Below the pieces are notes generated by a model that was not told where the DNA came from, did no database searches, and saw only the letters and a program-made list of their open reading frames with translations. Position numbers and translations under genes: made by a program. A stretch of 64,000 nt of DNA, from contig NZ_LFLU01000002.1 of NCBI RefSeq assembly GCF_001189965.1, forward strand, positions 1-64,000. The letters are read 5' to 3'. Numbering within the stretch: the stretch's first letter is position 1; each line of letters begins with the position of its first letter. The DNA is from Herbaspirillum rhizosphaerae. Lineage in GTDB: Bacteria; Pseudomonadota; Gammaproteobacteria; Burkholderiales; Burkholderiaceae_D. Below, one piece after another: positions 1-9,881 of the stretch.

Positions 1-89
1 CACGGTCGTCCGAAGAACAAACGATACAAACTACCAACAGAAGGCAAGTCGGAACAAAACACAAAGCAAAACACAAAACAAAAAACCAA
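1..89. other. 3' flank of the first regulator gene
   Basis: No gene is seen here. Positions 59-89 are A-rich on the plus strand, so the minus-strand transcript of the adjoining regulator would end in a U-rich stretch. No stable hairpin precedes it within the window. Confidence 0.4.
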
Positions 90-2306
<2,217 letters not shown>

Positions 2307-2317
2307 CAAACAAAAAC

Positions 2318-2347
2318 GGCGCATGCATGATCGCTCATGCATGCGCC
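2318..2347 (-). terminator. Terminator between convergent pobA and porin genes
   Basis: A perfect 13-bp stem (2318-2330 with 2335-2347) has a 4-nt loop. On the minus strand it is followed by GTTTTTGTTTG, so it fits intrinsic termination of the porin transcript. For pobA the same hairpin has no T tract. Confidence 0.75.
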
Positions 2348-2377
2348 ACCACCTCAAGACCGAGGGACTTCACAACA

Positions 2378-3472
2378 TCAGAAGGTGTGGCGGACGCCAG
2401 TCATCACACCGAACTGATTCATGCCGGTGCCGACGGTGCCGCCGACATCCAGAGGGATTGCCGCCGTACCGCCGTTCTTCATGTAGCCCAGCGAGGTGTA
2501 CAGCGCAGTGCGTTTGGAGAGGTTGTAGGTCAGGCGCGCAACCGACAGCGTCGACTTGTTGGCAGATCCCTTGATATTCAGGCGCGCGACCTGCGCGTCC
2601 AGCACCAGCGCCGCGCTGAACGGCATCGAGAACCCCAGGTAATACAGATCGGAATTGGTGTTGACCGCTGCCGCTGCGCGCGTCTTGCGATCTATCACGC
2701 CGCCGCCGATCTTGGTGTCGCCCAGCATCGCATAGCCGTTCAGGGTAACGCGCTGATCCGTGTTGTCGCTGCTGGTGAGACCGTTGGCGGCGCCGGTATT
2801 GCCGTACATGATGTCGTAGGAGCTCGACACGCCAAAGCTTTGGCTGTCATAGGCAAGCATCGCGGTAACCTGGCGGCAGGCTTTCGCATTGCCCGCCACT
2901 TCGCCAGCACAACCGGTCGCGCTGGCGCCGCCGGCAGTGGAGGTATCGCGGCCGAAGCTGTAGGTCGCGCCTACCGTGACGCCCGAGAAGGTGCCGAGAT
3001 AGCCGATGGCGTTGTCGCTGCGCGCATTCGGGATATAGGAATCGATGCTGCTGATCGAGAAGATGTTCGGTCCCATGACGTCCGACTTGGCGGTGACCAG
3101 ATAAGTCATGTTGACCTGGCGGCCCAGCATCACGCTGCCGTAGTTGTTCTTCAGCCCGACGAAGGATTGGCGGCCGAACAGGCGATTGCCTTGTCCCATG
3201 CCGCCGGTGTCGACGGCAAAGCCGGACTCCAGCACGAACATCGCTTGCAGGCCGCCGCCCAGGTCCTCGCTGCCCTTGAAGCCGAGGCGCGACGGAAACG
3301 ATGCCGTCAGCGTCGGCATCTTCATCACGGAGTTGCCGGCGGCATTGGCGTTGGTGGTGTAGACGACGCCCGTGTCGATAATGCCGTAAATCGTTACCTG
3401 GCTTTGCGCCATCGCCTGATGCGAGCACGCGGCGCCGAGCAGAACCAGGGTGCTGCAGACTGACTTGTTCAT
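2378..3472 (-). CDS. Gram-negative porin (beta-proteobacterial type)
   Basis: This outer-membrane general porin is about 364 residues long. A signal peptide ends at SHQAMA-QSQ. The mature protein starts with the typical SQVTIYGIIDTGV, followed by SRLGFKGSEDLGGGLQA and the GRQSFVGL segment. It ends in the terminal Phe (GVRHTF) required for beta-barrel assembly. The chosen start MNKSVC (3472) follows GGGGAAG; an in-frame ATG lies at 3484. It is adjacent to pobA and may admit aromatic acids, but the substrate is not readable from sequence. Motif 3682-3753 lies upstream and recurs upstream of the chemoreceptor gene. Confidence 0.9.
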   Translation of the reverse strand: MNKSVCSTLVLLGAACSHQAMAQSQVTIYGIIDTGVVYTTNANAAGNSVMKMPTLTASFPSRLGFKGSEDLGGGLQAMFVLESGFAVDTGGMGQGNRLFGRQSFVGLKNNYGSVMLGRQVNMTYLVTAKSDVMGPNIFSISSIDSYIPNARSDNAIGYLGTFSGVTVGATYSFGRDTSTAGGASATGCAGEVAGNAKACRQVTAMLAYDSQSFGVSSSYDIMYGNTGAANGLTSSDNTDQRVTLNGYAMLGDTKIGGGVIDRKTRAAAAVNTNSDLYYLGFSMPFSAALVLDAQVARLNIKGSANKSTLSVARLTYNLSKRTALYTSLGYMKNGGTAAIPLDVGGTVGTGMNQFGVMTGVRHTF

Positions 3473-3681
3473 GATCTTCCCCATTTAAATGAAATTGCAG
3501 AATTAATGTCGGCGCCGCTGATGCCGTTGCGGGCCATTGCCGCCCGCGTTCGCCGCGCCGCCGCTATGCATCGGGCGATATTCGTCTCCATGCGCCGATG
3601 CAATGTTGTGCAAGGATTTCTGTTTTTTTGCGCTGCGTGTTGTGTGCTGCGTGCCTGCGCAATGTCGTCTCTTGTCGAAGC

Positions 3682-3753
3682 GATCTTAGATAAACGGGAG
3701 GATGAAAAATATCCGCCGCTTGCACGTCGGGGGCGCGCCAGTATCCGTTTTTT
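3682..3753 (-). promoter_or_regulatory. Three-block conserved motif upstream of the porin (copy A)
   Basis: Three blocks are conserved with copy B (5152-5223) at identical offsets: GATCTTAGA at +0, AAATATCCGCCGCTTGCA at +25 and TCCGTTTTTT at +62. Both copies lie upstream of a minus-strand gene (here 210 bp from the porin start). The rest of the 363-bp gap 3473-3835 shows nothing recognisable. Confidence 0.5.
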
Positions 3754-3835
3754 ACGCAGATTTCAGCGCCGATGCATGGCGGTGCAAAATGTGATTTTTA
3801 TGGTGCAGGAAAAAGGAAAAAACCGGTGTACGACA

Positions 3836-5056
3836 TCAGGCTGCCGTCAGCAGCGCGACCGGCGTCTGCGCCAGCGTCAGTTGATGCAGGCGCGCATCGG
3901 ACACCTTGAACGCCGACACCGAGTATTTCAGCCGCCCCGCCTGTTCCTCCAGCGATTGCGCTGCAGCGGCGACCTGTTCCACCATGGCCGCGTTCTGTTG
4001 TGTGCTCTGGTCCATCTGCGCAATGGCGGCGCCGATTTTTTCAATGCCGTGCCGCTGTTCCACCGATCCTGCGCTGATGGCGTTGACGATGTCGGAGACG
4101 GCGCTGATCGATTGCTGCACTTTGTCGACCGTGGTGCGGACATCGTGCGCCTGGCGCAAGCCGTCCTGCACCATGCCGACGGACGCATCGATGAGCACCT
4201 TGATTTCCTTCGCCGCTGCAGAAGAGCGATGCGCCAGATTGCGCACTTCGCTGGCGACCACCGCGAAACCGCGTCCCTGCGCACCGGCGCGCGCCGCTTC
4301 CACGGCGGCGTTGAGCGCCAGGATGTTGGTCTGGAAAGCGATGCCATCGATCAGCGCGGTGATCTCGGAAATCTGTTTCGAGCTCGCATCGAGTCGGCCG
4401 ATGGTCTCGCTCATGGTTTGCATCGACCTGCTGCCGGACAGCGCCAGCGCGTGGGCGTCGTCGGCCAGGGTGTTGGCGCGCAGCGCGTTGTCGGTATTGC
4501 TGCGGATGGTTTCGGTCAGATGCCGCATGCTGTGCGCGGTCTGCTCCAGCGAGGCGGCCTGTTGTTCGGTGCGGATCGACAAATCCATGTTGCCGGCGGC
4601 GATCTCGCGTGTTGCGGCGGCGACCGAGGTGGTGGCGTGGACCACCTCGACCACCACGTCTTCGACGCGCTGGAGAAAGCCGTCAAAGGCGCGCGCCGAG
4701 GTGCCGAACTCATCCTTGCGCGGACTGGCGGAGCGCTTGGAAAAATCGAGGAACGACGCCATCTCGCCGAACTTGCCGGTCTGGCGATGCAAGCCGCCGC
4801 AGACCACCGTGATGAGATGGCGTGCGGCGATCAGCGCGATGCCTGCGCCGACGGTCAGGCCAGCGACGGCGACCCACAGCATCAGCGCGGCGAGCCGCCG
4901 GCCGTTTTCAGCCGCCTCGCTGGATAGGCCGGCCAGGTCCGCCGCCATCGCATGCGTGATGAAAACGGCGCAGGCTCCCAGTCCGGACAAGACCAGCGTC
5001 ACCAGCAGGAACGCCAGCGTGACCTTGAATTGAATGCTGCGAAAGTAAGTGTGCAT
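3836..5056 (-). CDS. Methyl-accepting chemotaxis protein lacking a large sensor domain
   Basis: This inner-membrane chemoreceptor has about 406 residues. Two transmembrane helices lie near residues 12-30 and 55-75 with only about 25 residues between them, so there is almost no periplasmic ligand domain. A linker and the conserved signalling hairpin follow, including [20 protein letters not shown] and [17 protein letters not shown]. No C-terminal CheR-binding pentapeptide is seen. The start MHTYFRS (5056) was chosen because a GGAAA lies 7 nt upstream; the frame is open to 5122. It sits among aromatic-degradation regulators and could serve energy taxis or sense internal signals, which is inference. 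Confidence 0.88.
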   Translation of the reverse strand: MHTYFRSIQFKVTLAFLLVTLVLSGLGACAVFITHAMAADLAGLSSEAAENGRRLAALMLWVAVAGLTVGAGIALIAARHLITVVCGGLHRQTGKFGEMASFLDFSKRSASPRKDEFGTSARAFDGFLQRVEDVVVEVVHATTSVAAATREIAAGNMDLSIRTEQQAASLEQTAHSMRHLTETIRSNTDNALRANTLADDAHALALSGSRSMQTMSETIGRLDASSKQISEITALIDGIAFQTNILALNAAVEAARAGAQGRGFAVVASEVRNLAHRSSAAAKEIKVLIDASVGMVQDGLRQAHDVRTTVDKVQQSISAVSDIVNAISAGSVEQRHGIEKIGAAIAQMDQSTQQNAAMVEQVAAAAQSLEEQAGRLKYSVSAFKVSDARLHQLTLAQTPVALLTAA

Positions 5057-5151
5057 CGCGTGGTTTCCGTTCTTGTCTGATCGCGTCCTTGCCGTGGACG
5101 GCATGACGCCGCTCGTCGCCACGGACGATACAAGGGGGGTATCGTCGCGCT

Positions 5152-5223
5152 GATCTTAGAAGGAGTGCGCGGAAAGAAATATCCGGCGTTTGCAGATGCG
5201 TGGGGAGGCTTTGTCCGTTTTTT
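5152..5223 (-). promoter_or_regulatory. Three-block conserved motif upstream of the chemoreceptor (copy B)
   Basis: GATCTTAGA, AAATATCCGGCGTTTGCA and TCCGTTTTTT occur at the same +0, +25 and +62 offsets as in copy A (3682-3753). The blocks match at 35 of 37 positions while the spacers diverge. It lies 96 bp upstream of the chemoreceptor start on the minus strand. Confidence 0.5.
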
Positions 5224-5260
5224 GCTCTTGCCTTGCTCTTGCGGGGAGTCGCGCGGAAAT

Positions 5261-5291
5261 AAAAAATGGCATCTCGGCGATGCCATTTTTT
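5261..5291 (-). terminator. Intrinsic terminator of the AraC/XylS-type regulator
   Basis: A 13-bp stem AAAAAATGGCATC / GATGCCATTTTTT has a 5-nt loop and T runs on both strands. It lies just after the minus-strand regulator gene ending at 5314. Confidence 0.85.
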
Positions 5292-5313
5292 CAAAGCGAA
5301 GATGCGCAAGAAA

Positions 5314-6324
5314 TCAGCGCACGCAACCGCGCGTCTGCTTCGGCAACTCGCCGAAGCGTTCACGGTAATACGCCGAGAAGCGGCCGAGGTGGCCGAAGCC
5401 GAATTCGAAAGCGGTTTCGGTGATGTTGGCGCCCGGATGCGTGAGCAGGCGCTCGCGCGCGGCGTCGAGACGGATGTTGCGCAGCAGGTCCATCGGCGCC
5501 ACGCCATGGTGTTGATGGCACAAGGCGTTGAGCGCACGCACGCTGACGCCGGCGGCATTGGCCAGATCGGCCAGCGCCAGCGGCGCGCACAGACGCGTGC
5601 GGATGTATTTCTCCAGCATGTCCAGGCGCTGCAGCTTGCCGGCGCCGACCAAGCCGTCGGCCGATTCGTCGGCGGCGATGCCGGCGGCAGTCGGACCGGC
5701 GGTATACGTGCTGGTCAGTTGCGACAACAGGAATTGCGCGGCGCCGCGTTCGAAATGGCTGATCCATTCGCTGTGGCCGTCGTTCTGTCCCGGCAGCGCC
5801 AGTACGCGCAATAGCGACTGGATCAGTAGATCCCAATGCGGCATCGCTTGCTCCGGCAGCAGGAACAGCGACGGCATGTTGGCAGGGCCAGGCTGGCCCT
5901 GCGCGCTGAGTTCTTCAAACAAGGCCAGCGGCACCTTCAGGATCAGCTGTTCCGAGCCTGCCTGCCACCACAGGCGCAAATTCCGTTTTGGTGCAATCAG
6001 CGCCGTCTTGCCTTGCGGGATGCACACTTTTTGGCCGTCGGATTCGATCTCGGCGGTGCCGCTCAAGGTCATGTGGACCAGTGCGAAACCGTTGAACAGG
6101 CGCGGCCGCACGATCACCTCGGCGCCGTATTTCAGCATGAAGATCTGCAACTGCCGTATCGCCGCCTTGAAGAGCACCGTATCGACGTCGTCGCCCTTCC
6201 AGAACAAATCGTGTTCCGACAATTCATTGGCGACCTGAGCGTGGCAATCCACCTTTCTGGTCGACTGGAATACACGATGTCGATAGAGCGGGGCCAGGCT
6301 GAGCGATTGGCTTATGTTCTGCAT
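5314..6324 (-). CDS. AraC/XylS-family regulator, candidate activator of the anthranilate operon
   Basis: This 336-residue protein has an AraC_binding_2-type N-terminal domain and a C-terminal double helix-turn-helix (ALADLANAAGVSVRALNALC and ETAFEFGFGHLGRFSAYYRERFGE). This is the layout of XylS, BenR, AntR and AndR, which activate benzoate or anthranilate dioxygenase operons. The start at 6324 is supported by AGAGG 6 nt upstream. Two TGCA-N6-GGATA boxes, the known recognition pattern of this group, precede the anthranilate-type operon at 11204-11250. It is divergent from the LysR gene at 6788. The target assignment is inference from the boxes and neighbourhood. Confidence 0.8.
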   Translation of the reverse strand: MQNISQSLSLAPLYRHRVFQSTRKVDCHAQVANELSEHDLFWKGDDVDTVLFKAAIRQLQIFMLKYGAEVIVRPRLFNGFALVHMTLSGTAEIESDGQKVCIPQGKTALIAPKRNLRLWWQAGSEQLILKVPLALFEELSAQGQPGPANMPSLFLLPEQAMPHWDLLIQSLLRVLALPGQNDGHSEWISHFERGAAQFLLSQLTSTYTAGPTAAGIAADESADGLVGAGKLQRLDMLEKYIRTRLCAPLALADLANAAGVSVRALNALCHQHHGVAPMDLLRNIRLDAARERLLTHPGANITETAFEFGFGHLGRFSAYYRERFGELPKQTRGCVR

Positions 6325-6787
6325 GTTAACCTCTTAACGATGTCCCGCCGAGTGGGATGGGAGGACGATAGAGACCGGGTGTTGCCGGATTGCCGGCGCG
6401 ATATTTTCTGCGCCTGATCCGGGAAACGAAGATTGGATCGATGGCCGGTTCAGGTGTTCAACGACAACTGATCACGTAAAAATCAATCGGCAATCAGCCA
6501 ACTGTCAGCAATTTTCATGCCCGGATTTTCGAGGGATCCCTGTGCGGGAATGGCGCACCGACCGGATTTGCGTCCGGGTGCGCGCCTGTGCGGGGAATCT
6601 GAAAGCTGCTTTTTTCCATGCTTGTCTCCTGAATGATTTTTCTTGTACGGCATTTTTTAAAACGTCGCCGGCGGCCTTGCACTGTCTTGTGCTGTCTTGT
6701 TATTGTCCATGCAGCGTTTAGATTTTATGCGCGGGTCGGTAAAACGTACAATATCAAATCGGCATCCCTGTATGCTCCGGAGGTATA
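6325..6787. promoter_or_regulatory. Divergent intergenic region between two regulator genes
   Basis: This 463-bp region separates the AraC/XylS-type and LysR-type regulator genes and must contain both promoters. It becomes AT-rich from about 6630. No ATAC-N7-GTAT or TGCA-N6-GGNTA box was found and no small gene is convincing. Confidence 0.4.
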
Positions 6788-7702
6788 TTGGAACTTCGTC
6801 ATCTCAAGTATTTCAACGCCGTCGCCAGCACGCTCAGTTTCAGCCGGGCGGCCGAATTGCTGCATATCGCCCAGCCGCCGCTGAGCCGGCAGATACGCCA
6901 ACTGGAAGAACTGCTCGGCGCCGAACTGATCGATCGCGCATCGCGGCCGATTGCGCTGACCATGGCCGGAAAATTCTTCTACGAGCAGACCGTACAGGTA
7001 TTGTCGCGGCTCGACCAGATCGAGGAAGGCACGCGCCGCATCGCCACCGGCCAGCAGCACTGGTTCAATATCGGCTTCGTGCCGTCGGCGCTGTACGGCC
7101 TGTTGCCGGAACTGATCAAACGCTTTCGCACCGAGTTGCCGGACATCGAAATCGGCTTCTCCGAAATCATGACCATGGAGCAGGTCGAGGCACTGAAGTC
7201 CGGGCGCATCGACGTCGGCTTCGGCCGCTTGCCGATCAACGATCCCGACATCGTGTGCGAAACCATCATCGAAGAGCCGCTGATGGCGGTCTTCCCGCTC
7301 GGCCATCCTTTGCTGAAAAAGACCAAGGTCGGGCTGGCCCAGCTCGCCGAAGAGAAGTTCATCCTGTATCCTGCCCGGCCGCGTCCCAGCTATGCCGACC
7401 AGGTGCTGGAAATCTTCGCCAGCCGCGGCCTGAAACCCACCATCGTCAAAGAAGCCAACGAGATGCAGACCGCCATCGGCCTGGTCGCCGCCGGCGTCGG
7501 CGTGGCCCTGGTGCCGCGCTCGGTGCAAGGTCTGCATCGCGCCGACGTGGTGTACCGGCCGCTGGCGAACAAGGGCGTGTTCTCGCCCGTCATCATGAAC
7601 TTCCGCGCCAGCGACCGTTCCGTCTTGCTGGAAAAACTGCGTTCGACCGCAGCGCATATTGTGCAGCAGGACGTGCCGCAGGAGCGCGAGCAAGGACCAT
7701 GA
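6788..7702 (+). CDS. catR: LysR-family regulator, probable CatR
   Basis: This LysR regulator has 304 residues. The N-terminal winged helix MELRHLKYFNAVASTLSFSRAAELLHIAQPPLSRQIRQLE is split by nothing else and is typical of the CatR/ClcR/BenM subgroup, and a periplasmic-binding-like effector domain follows from about residue 90. It starts at TTG, with GGAGG at 6779-6783. Subgroup members respond to cis,cis-muconate and bind ATAC-N7-GTAT; exactly such a site lies upstream of catB (11119-11133). The gene converges on catD with 18 bp between stops. Identity as CatR is inferred from family, genes nearby and the site. Confidence 0.85.
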   Translation: MELRHLKYFNAVASTLSFSRAAELLHIAQPPLSRQIRQLEELLGAELIDRASRPIALTMAGKFFYEQTVQVLSRLDQIEEGTRRIATGQQHWFNIGFVPSALYGLLPELIKRFRTELPDIEIGFSEIMTMEQVEALKSGRIDVGFGRLPINDPDIVCETIIEEPLMAVFPLGHPLLKKTKVGLAQLAEEKFILYPARPRPSYADQVLEIFASRGLKPTIVKEANEMQTAIGLVAAGVGVALVPRSVQGLHRADVVYRPLANKGVFSPVIMNFRASDRSVLLEKLRSTAAHIVQQDVPQEREQGP

Positions 7703-7720
7703 CGCCCGGGTTCGGCGTGC

Positions 7721-8491
7721 TCAGGCCAGGAATCTTTCCAGACCCGCGGTGAATTCCTCGCTCGCTTCAACATTGGATAAATGCGAAGCCGCCAGTTCCA
7801 GATACTCCGCGCCGGCAATTTTGTCCTGCAGGAAACGGGCGTCGGCCACCGTCGTCACCGGATCGTGACGCCCGGCGACCAGCAAGGTCGGCGCTTCAAT
7901 CCGGGACACCTGGTCGCGCAGATCGGCAACGGCCAGCGCCGTGCAGCAGGCGGCGTATCCGCGCGGCGAGCAATGACGCAGGTCGCTCACCATGGCGTCG
8001 ACCAGAACCGGCGCACGGGCAATGAATTCCGGCGTGAACCAGCGTCCGGCGGCGCCGTCGGCGACACCGTCCATGCCATTGCCGGCGACTTGCGCCGCGC
8101 GGCTGCGCCATCCTTCTTCGGCGCCGATGCGCGCAGCGGAATTGGCGACGATCAGGCGCTGCAGGCGATCACCTGCATGGATGCCCAGCCACAAGCCGAT
8201 GATGCCGCCCATGGAAATACCGCAGAAATTCACCTTGTCCAGTTTGAGCCGGTCCAGCAGATCGATCACGTCCTGCCCCAGTTGCGCCAGCGTCAGGGAA
8301 TCGGCGGCGCCGGGACTTTCGCCATGGCCGCGGGTGTCGTAGCGCAAGATCCGGTAGTGCGCGCGCAAGGCGCGGGCCTGGCTTTCCCACAGCGACATGG
8401 TGGTTCCCAGCGAGTTGGAGAACATCAGGACCGGCGCATCCGGCGGGCCTTCCAGGGTATAAGACATCAGTGCTGCGGGCGTAGTCGTCAT
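7721..8491 (-). CDS. catD: 3-oxoadipate enol-lactonase (CatD/PcaD)
   Basis: This 256-residue alpha/beta hydrolase opens beta-ketoadipate enol-lactone to beta-ketoadipate, the step after muconolactone isomerase. It shows the conserved FSNSLGTTMSLWE oxyanion region, YDTRGHGES, the nucleophile elbow GISMGG and a C-terminal catalytic His in AASHLSNVE. It is last in the cat operon, start at 8491 after AGGAA. A hairpin followed by TTTGTTTT lies between catA and this gene, so its expression may be reduced relative to catA. Confidence 0.92.
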   Translation of the reverse strand: MTTTPAALMSYTLEGPPDAPVLMFSNSLGTTMSLWESQARALRAHYRILRYDTRGHGESPGAADSLTLAQLGQDVIDLLDRLKLDKVNFCGISMGGIIGLWLGIHAGDRLQRLIVANSAARIGAEEGWRSRAAQVAGNGMDGVADGAAGRWFTPEFIARAPVLVDAMVSDLRHCSPRGYAACCTALAVADLRDQVSRIEAPTLLVAGRHDPVTTVADARFLQDKIAGAEYLELAASHLSNVEASEEFTAGLERFLA

Positions 8492-8525
8492 GGCTTTTCC
8501 TGCGTGCTGCTTTCATGTAAAACAA

Positions 8526-8553
8526 ATCAGGCCATGCGCGGGCATGGCCTGAT
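8526..8553 (-). terminator. Intercistronic hairpin with T-rich tail between catA and catD
   Basis: A 12-bp stem ATCAGGCCATGC / GCATGGCCTGAT has a GCGG loop and is followed on the minus strand by TTGTTTTAC. It has the form of an intrinsic terminator but sits inside the operon only 35 bp before catD, so partial termination or mRNA processing is likely. Confidence 0.65.
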
Positions 8554-8579
8554 GTCGTATCGTGTGTTTTCCGTCCGGC

Positions 8580-9491
8580 TTATGCCGCGGCGCGATCGCG
8601 CTGGATCTCCGCCTTCGGCAAATCCGCCTGTTCGGCATGCAGCATGAAGTCGAAGTCGATGGAGTAAAACGGTGTATCCACTTCCTGCTTGCGGATCGCA
8701 GCAGGATCGGTGACATGCGTCATCTCCGGCACCAGGCCTTCGCGGGTGGCGAACGCGAAGTCGTCCCACAGGTATGGATCGCCGGCGATGTTGATCTGGG
8801 TGGTCAGCTTGCGATAGCCGGGGGCGGAGACAAAGAAATGGATGTGCGCAGGGCGGGTGCCGTGGCGTCCCAGTTTCTTGAGCAACTGATCGGTGGCGCC
8901 GCCCGGAGGAACGCTGTAGCCGACCGGTACGCGACTGCGCAAACGGTAGCGGCCTTCCGCATCGGTGCGGATGCTGCTGCGCAGATTGAACGGCGTCTGG
9001 CTCGGATCGAAGAAGGAATAGCTGCCCAGGTGATTGGCGTGCCAGACTTCCACCAGCGCATGCGCCAGCGGCTTGCCGTCCTTGTCGCGCACCTGGCCCT
9101 GCATGAACAGCGTCTCGCCCGGTTGCTCATCCTGGTCGAGGCGCGCAAAGCCTTTCTGCTCCGGCGCGCCGGCTACGTACAGCGGACCTTCGATGGTGCG
9201 CGGCGTGCCGCCGGCGATGCCCTGGCGCGCTTCCGCCTCATCCATGCGCAGGTCGAGGAAATGCTCGAAGCCCAGGCCGGCTGCGATCAGGCCGTATTCG
9301 CCGGATTGTCCGGCAGCGGTCAGATAATGAACGGCAGACCAAAATTCTTCAGGCTGGACATCAAGCTCTTCGATCGTGTGGAACAGATCGCGCACAATGC
9401 GGTTAACAATCTCTTTGACACGCTGGTCTCCTTGCCCGGTCTCGGTGCTTTCGATTTTTTGCAGTACGGCGTCTATCGTTTTCTTGTCCAT
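8580..9491 (-). CDS. catA: Catechol 1,2-dioxygenase (CatA)
   Basis: This intradiol dioxygenase cleaves catechol to cis,cis-muconate using non-haem Fe(III). The 303 residues show the helical N-terminal dimerisation domain followed by the beta-sandwich core. The iron ligands are visible as Tyr in EGPLYVAGAP, Tyr in VPVGYSVPPGG and the two His in RPAHIHFFVSAPG. The start at 9491 has a GAGAGA upstream. Its substrate catechol would come from the anthranilate dioxygenase encoded divergently. Confidence 0.96.
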   Translation of the reverse strand: MDKKTIDAVLQKIESTETGQGDQRVKEIVNRIVRDLFHTIEELDVQPEEFWSAVHYLTAAGQSGEYGLIAAGLGFEHFLDLRMDEAEARQGIAGGTPRTIEGPLYVAGAPEQKGFARLDQDEQPGETLFMQGQVRDKDGKPLAHALVEVWHANHLGSYSFFDPSQTPFNLRSSIRTDAEGRYRLRSRVPVGYSVPPGGATDQLLKKLGRHGTRPAHIHFFVSAPGYRKLTTQINIAGDPYLWDDFAFATREGLVPEMTHVTDPAAIRKQEVDTPFYSIDFDFMLHAEQADLPKAEIQRDRAAA

Positions 9492-9548
9492 GTTGGTCTC
9501 TCTCGTCTCTGATTGGCTTTTGGCTTGGTGCAGCTTGGTGTCTTGATC

Positions 9549-9839
9549 TCAGCGTTCGTCATCGTGAATCGAAGACGGGTGGCGGCACAGCGCCTCGACT
9601 TCGATTTTCATGTAGGGAAACAGCGGCAGGCTCAGCAGCAGCTCGTGCAGCTCGGTCGAACTGGCGACGTCGAAGATGCTGACGTTGGCGTAGCGTCCCA
9701 CCACGCGCCACAGGTGACGCCATTTTCCGGCGCGCTGCAGACTCTGCGCCAGCTCGCGCTCGCGGCTCTTGAGCGCATCGGCGGTTTCCTTGGGCATGGT
9801 GTGCGGCAGCTGCACATCCATCGTGACTTTAAACAGCAT
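9549..9839 (-). CDS. catC: Muconolactone delta-isomerase (CatC)
   Basis: This 96-residue isomerase of the catechol branch converts muconolactone to beta-ketoadipate enol-lactone. Its start MLFKVTMDVQLP, the RERELAQSLQRAGKWRHLWRVVG-like core (only part quoted by name) and the LPLFPYM segment are characteristic, and the length is normal for the family, whose members form decamers. A strong AGGAG precedes the ATG at 9839. It lies 42 bp after catB and 57 bp before catA in the same operon. Confidence 0.95.
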   Translation of the reverse strand: MLFKVTMDVQLPHTMPKETADALKSRERELAQSLQRAGKWRHLWRVVGRYANVSIFDVASSTELHELLLSLPLFPYMKIEVEALCRHPSSIHDDER

Positions 9840-9881
9840 ATTGTCTCCTGTTCAGTGTAATGGGTGATGTCGGGGCGGCGC

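Noticed and set aside
3506-4927. 473-codon plus-strand frame covering the porin upstream region
   Set aside because: Mostly antisense to the chemoreceptor gene; no family resemblance.
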